Shown here one piece after another: positions 14,036 through 14,805 of a DNA stretch of 14,805 nucleotides. Location: NCBI GenBank assembly GCA_021781285.1, contig JAJXXD010000005.1, forward strand, positions 1 through 14,805. The letters run 5' to 3'. Position numbers and translations under genes: made by a program. This stretch comes from a bacterium. GTDB taxonomy: Bacteria; SZUA-79; Acidulodesulfobacterales; Acidulodesulfobacteraceae. Numbering within the stretch: the first letter of the stretch is position 1; every line of letters starts with the position of its first letter. The notes beneath the pieces are model-generated. The model did not search any database and was not told the DNA's origin. It saw only the letters and a program-made list of their open reading frames with translations.

Positions 14036-14805
14036 AAAACCATGAAATAGTCAGAAATTTATCGGTTGTTTCGTTTTTTACTTTGATAAGCAGGATTTTA
14101 GGCTTATTGAGGGATGTCTGCATCGCGTACTTTTTCGGCGCGGGAATGGCTACCGATGCGTTCTTCGTAGCTTTCAGGATACCAAATTTATTCAGGAGGC
14201 TATTCGGCGAGGGAGGAATATCTGCATCGTTTATTCCGGTTTACTCGGATAATTTGGCTAAAAAGAGCAATGCCGATTCGGAAGACCTGTTTAAGACCGT
14301 TTTTACCGCATTATTTTTTATCCTCTTATTTCTTTCCTTAATAGGATTTTTATTTTCGTTCTTTTTCGTAGCGGTTACGGCGCCCGGTTTTTTAAACAAA
14401 CCGCTTGAATTAAGGCTTGCGGTTCTGCTTACCAAGATTATGTTTCCGTATATATTTATGATAGGGCTCGCGGCATTTTTATCGGGAGCTTTAAACGTCC
14501 ACGGTTCTTATGCCCCGGGAGCGATGTACCCTATAATATTAAATGTTTTATTAATAATCTCCGCTATTTTTTTAAGGCCCTTTTTTCATCCGGGTATTTT
14601 TGCTCTTGCGGTCGGCGTTATGCTCGGCGGAGGTTTACAGCTTTTATCGCAGATTTATTATATTAAAAAAAAGAAAATCAGCCTCGGTTTCAAATTTAAC
14701 TTTAGAAACAGCGACGTAAAATCTGTTTTTAAACTGCTGACGCCCTCCCTTATGGGAATGGCGGTAATTCAACTCAATCTGGTTTTCGATACTCTTCTCG
14801 CGTCT
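14032..14805 (+). CDS. murJ: Lipid II flippase MurJ (MviN family), 3' end cut by the window
   Basis: Polytopic membrane protein of the MOP superfamily that flips lipid II across the inner membrane for peptidoglycan synthesis. The frame is open for 258 codons to the window edge, about half of a normal MurJ. The N-terminus reads KNHEIVRNLSVVSFFTLISR, then ILGLLRD, FGAGMATDAFFVAFRIPNLFRR and EGGISASFIPVY, the family hallmark. The residues matching essential E. coli MurJ Arg18, Arg24, Asp39 and Arg52 are present as Arg21, Arg27, Asp42 and Arg55. The start is a TTG whose last two bases begin the asd stop (TTGA overlap), implying translational coupling. The nearby ATG at 14042 is out of frame and meets a stop after two codons. 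No strong ribosome binding site is visible. Confidence 0.93.
   Translation, partial: MKNHEIVRNLSVVSFFTLISRILGLLRDVCIAYFFGAGMATDAFFVAFRIPNLFRRLFGEGGISASFIPVYSDNLAKKSNADSEDLFKTVFTALFFILLFLSLIGFLFSFFFVAVTAPGFLNKPLELRLAVLLTKIMFPYIFMIGLAAFLSGALNVHGSYAPGAMYPIILNVLLIISAIFLRPFFHPGIFALAVGVMLGGGLQLLSQIYYIKKKKISLGFKFNFRNSDVKSVFKLLTPSLMGMAVIQLNLVFDTLLAS

Noticed and set aside
1..14805. Search for CRISPR arrays, insertion sequences, tRNA genes, att sites or defence genes
   Set aside because: No repeat-spacer structure, transposase, tRNA-like fold or integrase was recognised; the window is almost fully occupied by housekeeping genes.

Overview
The window is a dense, single-strand (+) run of 14 protein-coding genes with almost no spacer DNA. 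It looks like a chromosomal housekeeping region of a low-GC, Gram-negative bacterium: many ATA isoleucine codons, AT-rich gaps, PE-type phospholipid genes, and an RseP-type protease. From memory, the order rseP-tsaB-ilvDBNC-psd-pssA-leuACDB-asd resembles the branched-chain amino acid locus of Geobacter-like Desulfobacterota (former Deltaproteobacteria). The low GC would fit an AT-rich relative of that group. This placement is inference and was not checked by any search.

Layout. The left edge holds the 3' part of rseP (site-2 protease) and tsaB (tRNA t6A synthesis), followed by a small YdcH/DUF465-like gene with its own strong ribosome binding site. Next come ilvD, ilvB, ilvN and ilvC, which make the common valine/isoleucine steps and 2-ketoisovalerate. 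Two phospholipid genes follow, psd and pssA (phosphatidylserine decarboxylase and synthase, together making phosphatidylethanolamine). Then come leuA, leuC, leuD and leuB, which turn 2-ketoisovalerate into 2-ketoisocaproate. asd (aspartate semialdehyde dehydrogenase) and the 5' part of murJ (lipid II flippase) close the window. asd and murJ overlap by 4 bp as TTGA.

How they work together. The ilv and leu blocks give every leucine and valine step from pyruvate except the final transaminase (ilvE) and, for isoleucine, the 2-ketobutyrate source (ilvA or cimA); these are not in the window. asd feeds lysine/diaminopimelate, threonine and methionine, so it joins the amino acid block to the cell envelope genes (psd, pssA, murJ, rseP). 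No convincing intrinsic terminator was seen in any gap, so one or a few long transcripts are likely.

I found no mobile element, CRISPR array, tRNA, rRNA or novel multi-gene system. The parts most worth a second look are small: a structured leuA-leuC gap with a GC-rich hairpin whose right arm could also pair with the leuC Shine-Dalgarno sequence; a 9-bp tandem repeat in a psd membrane segment; an unusual cofactor-specificity loop in IlvC; and strong ribosome binding sites on several amino acid genes but none visible on psd and pssA.
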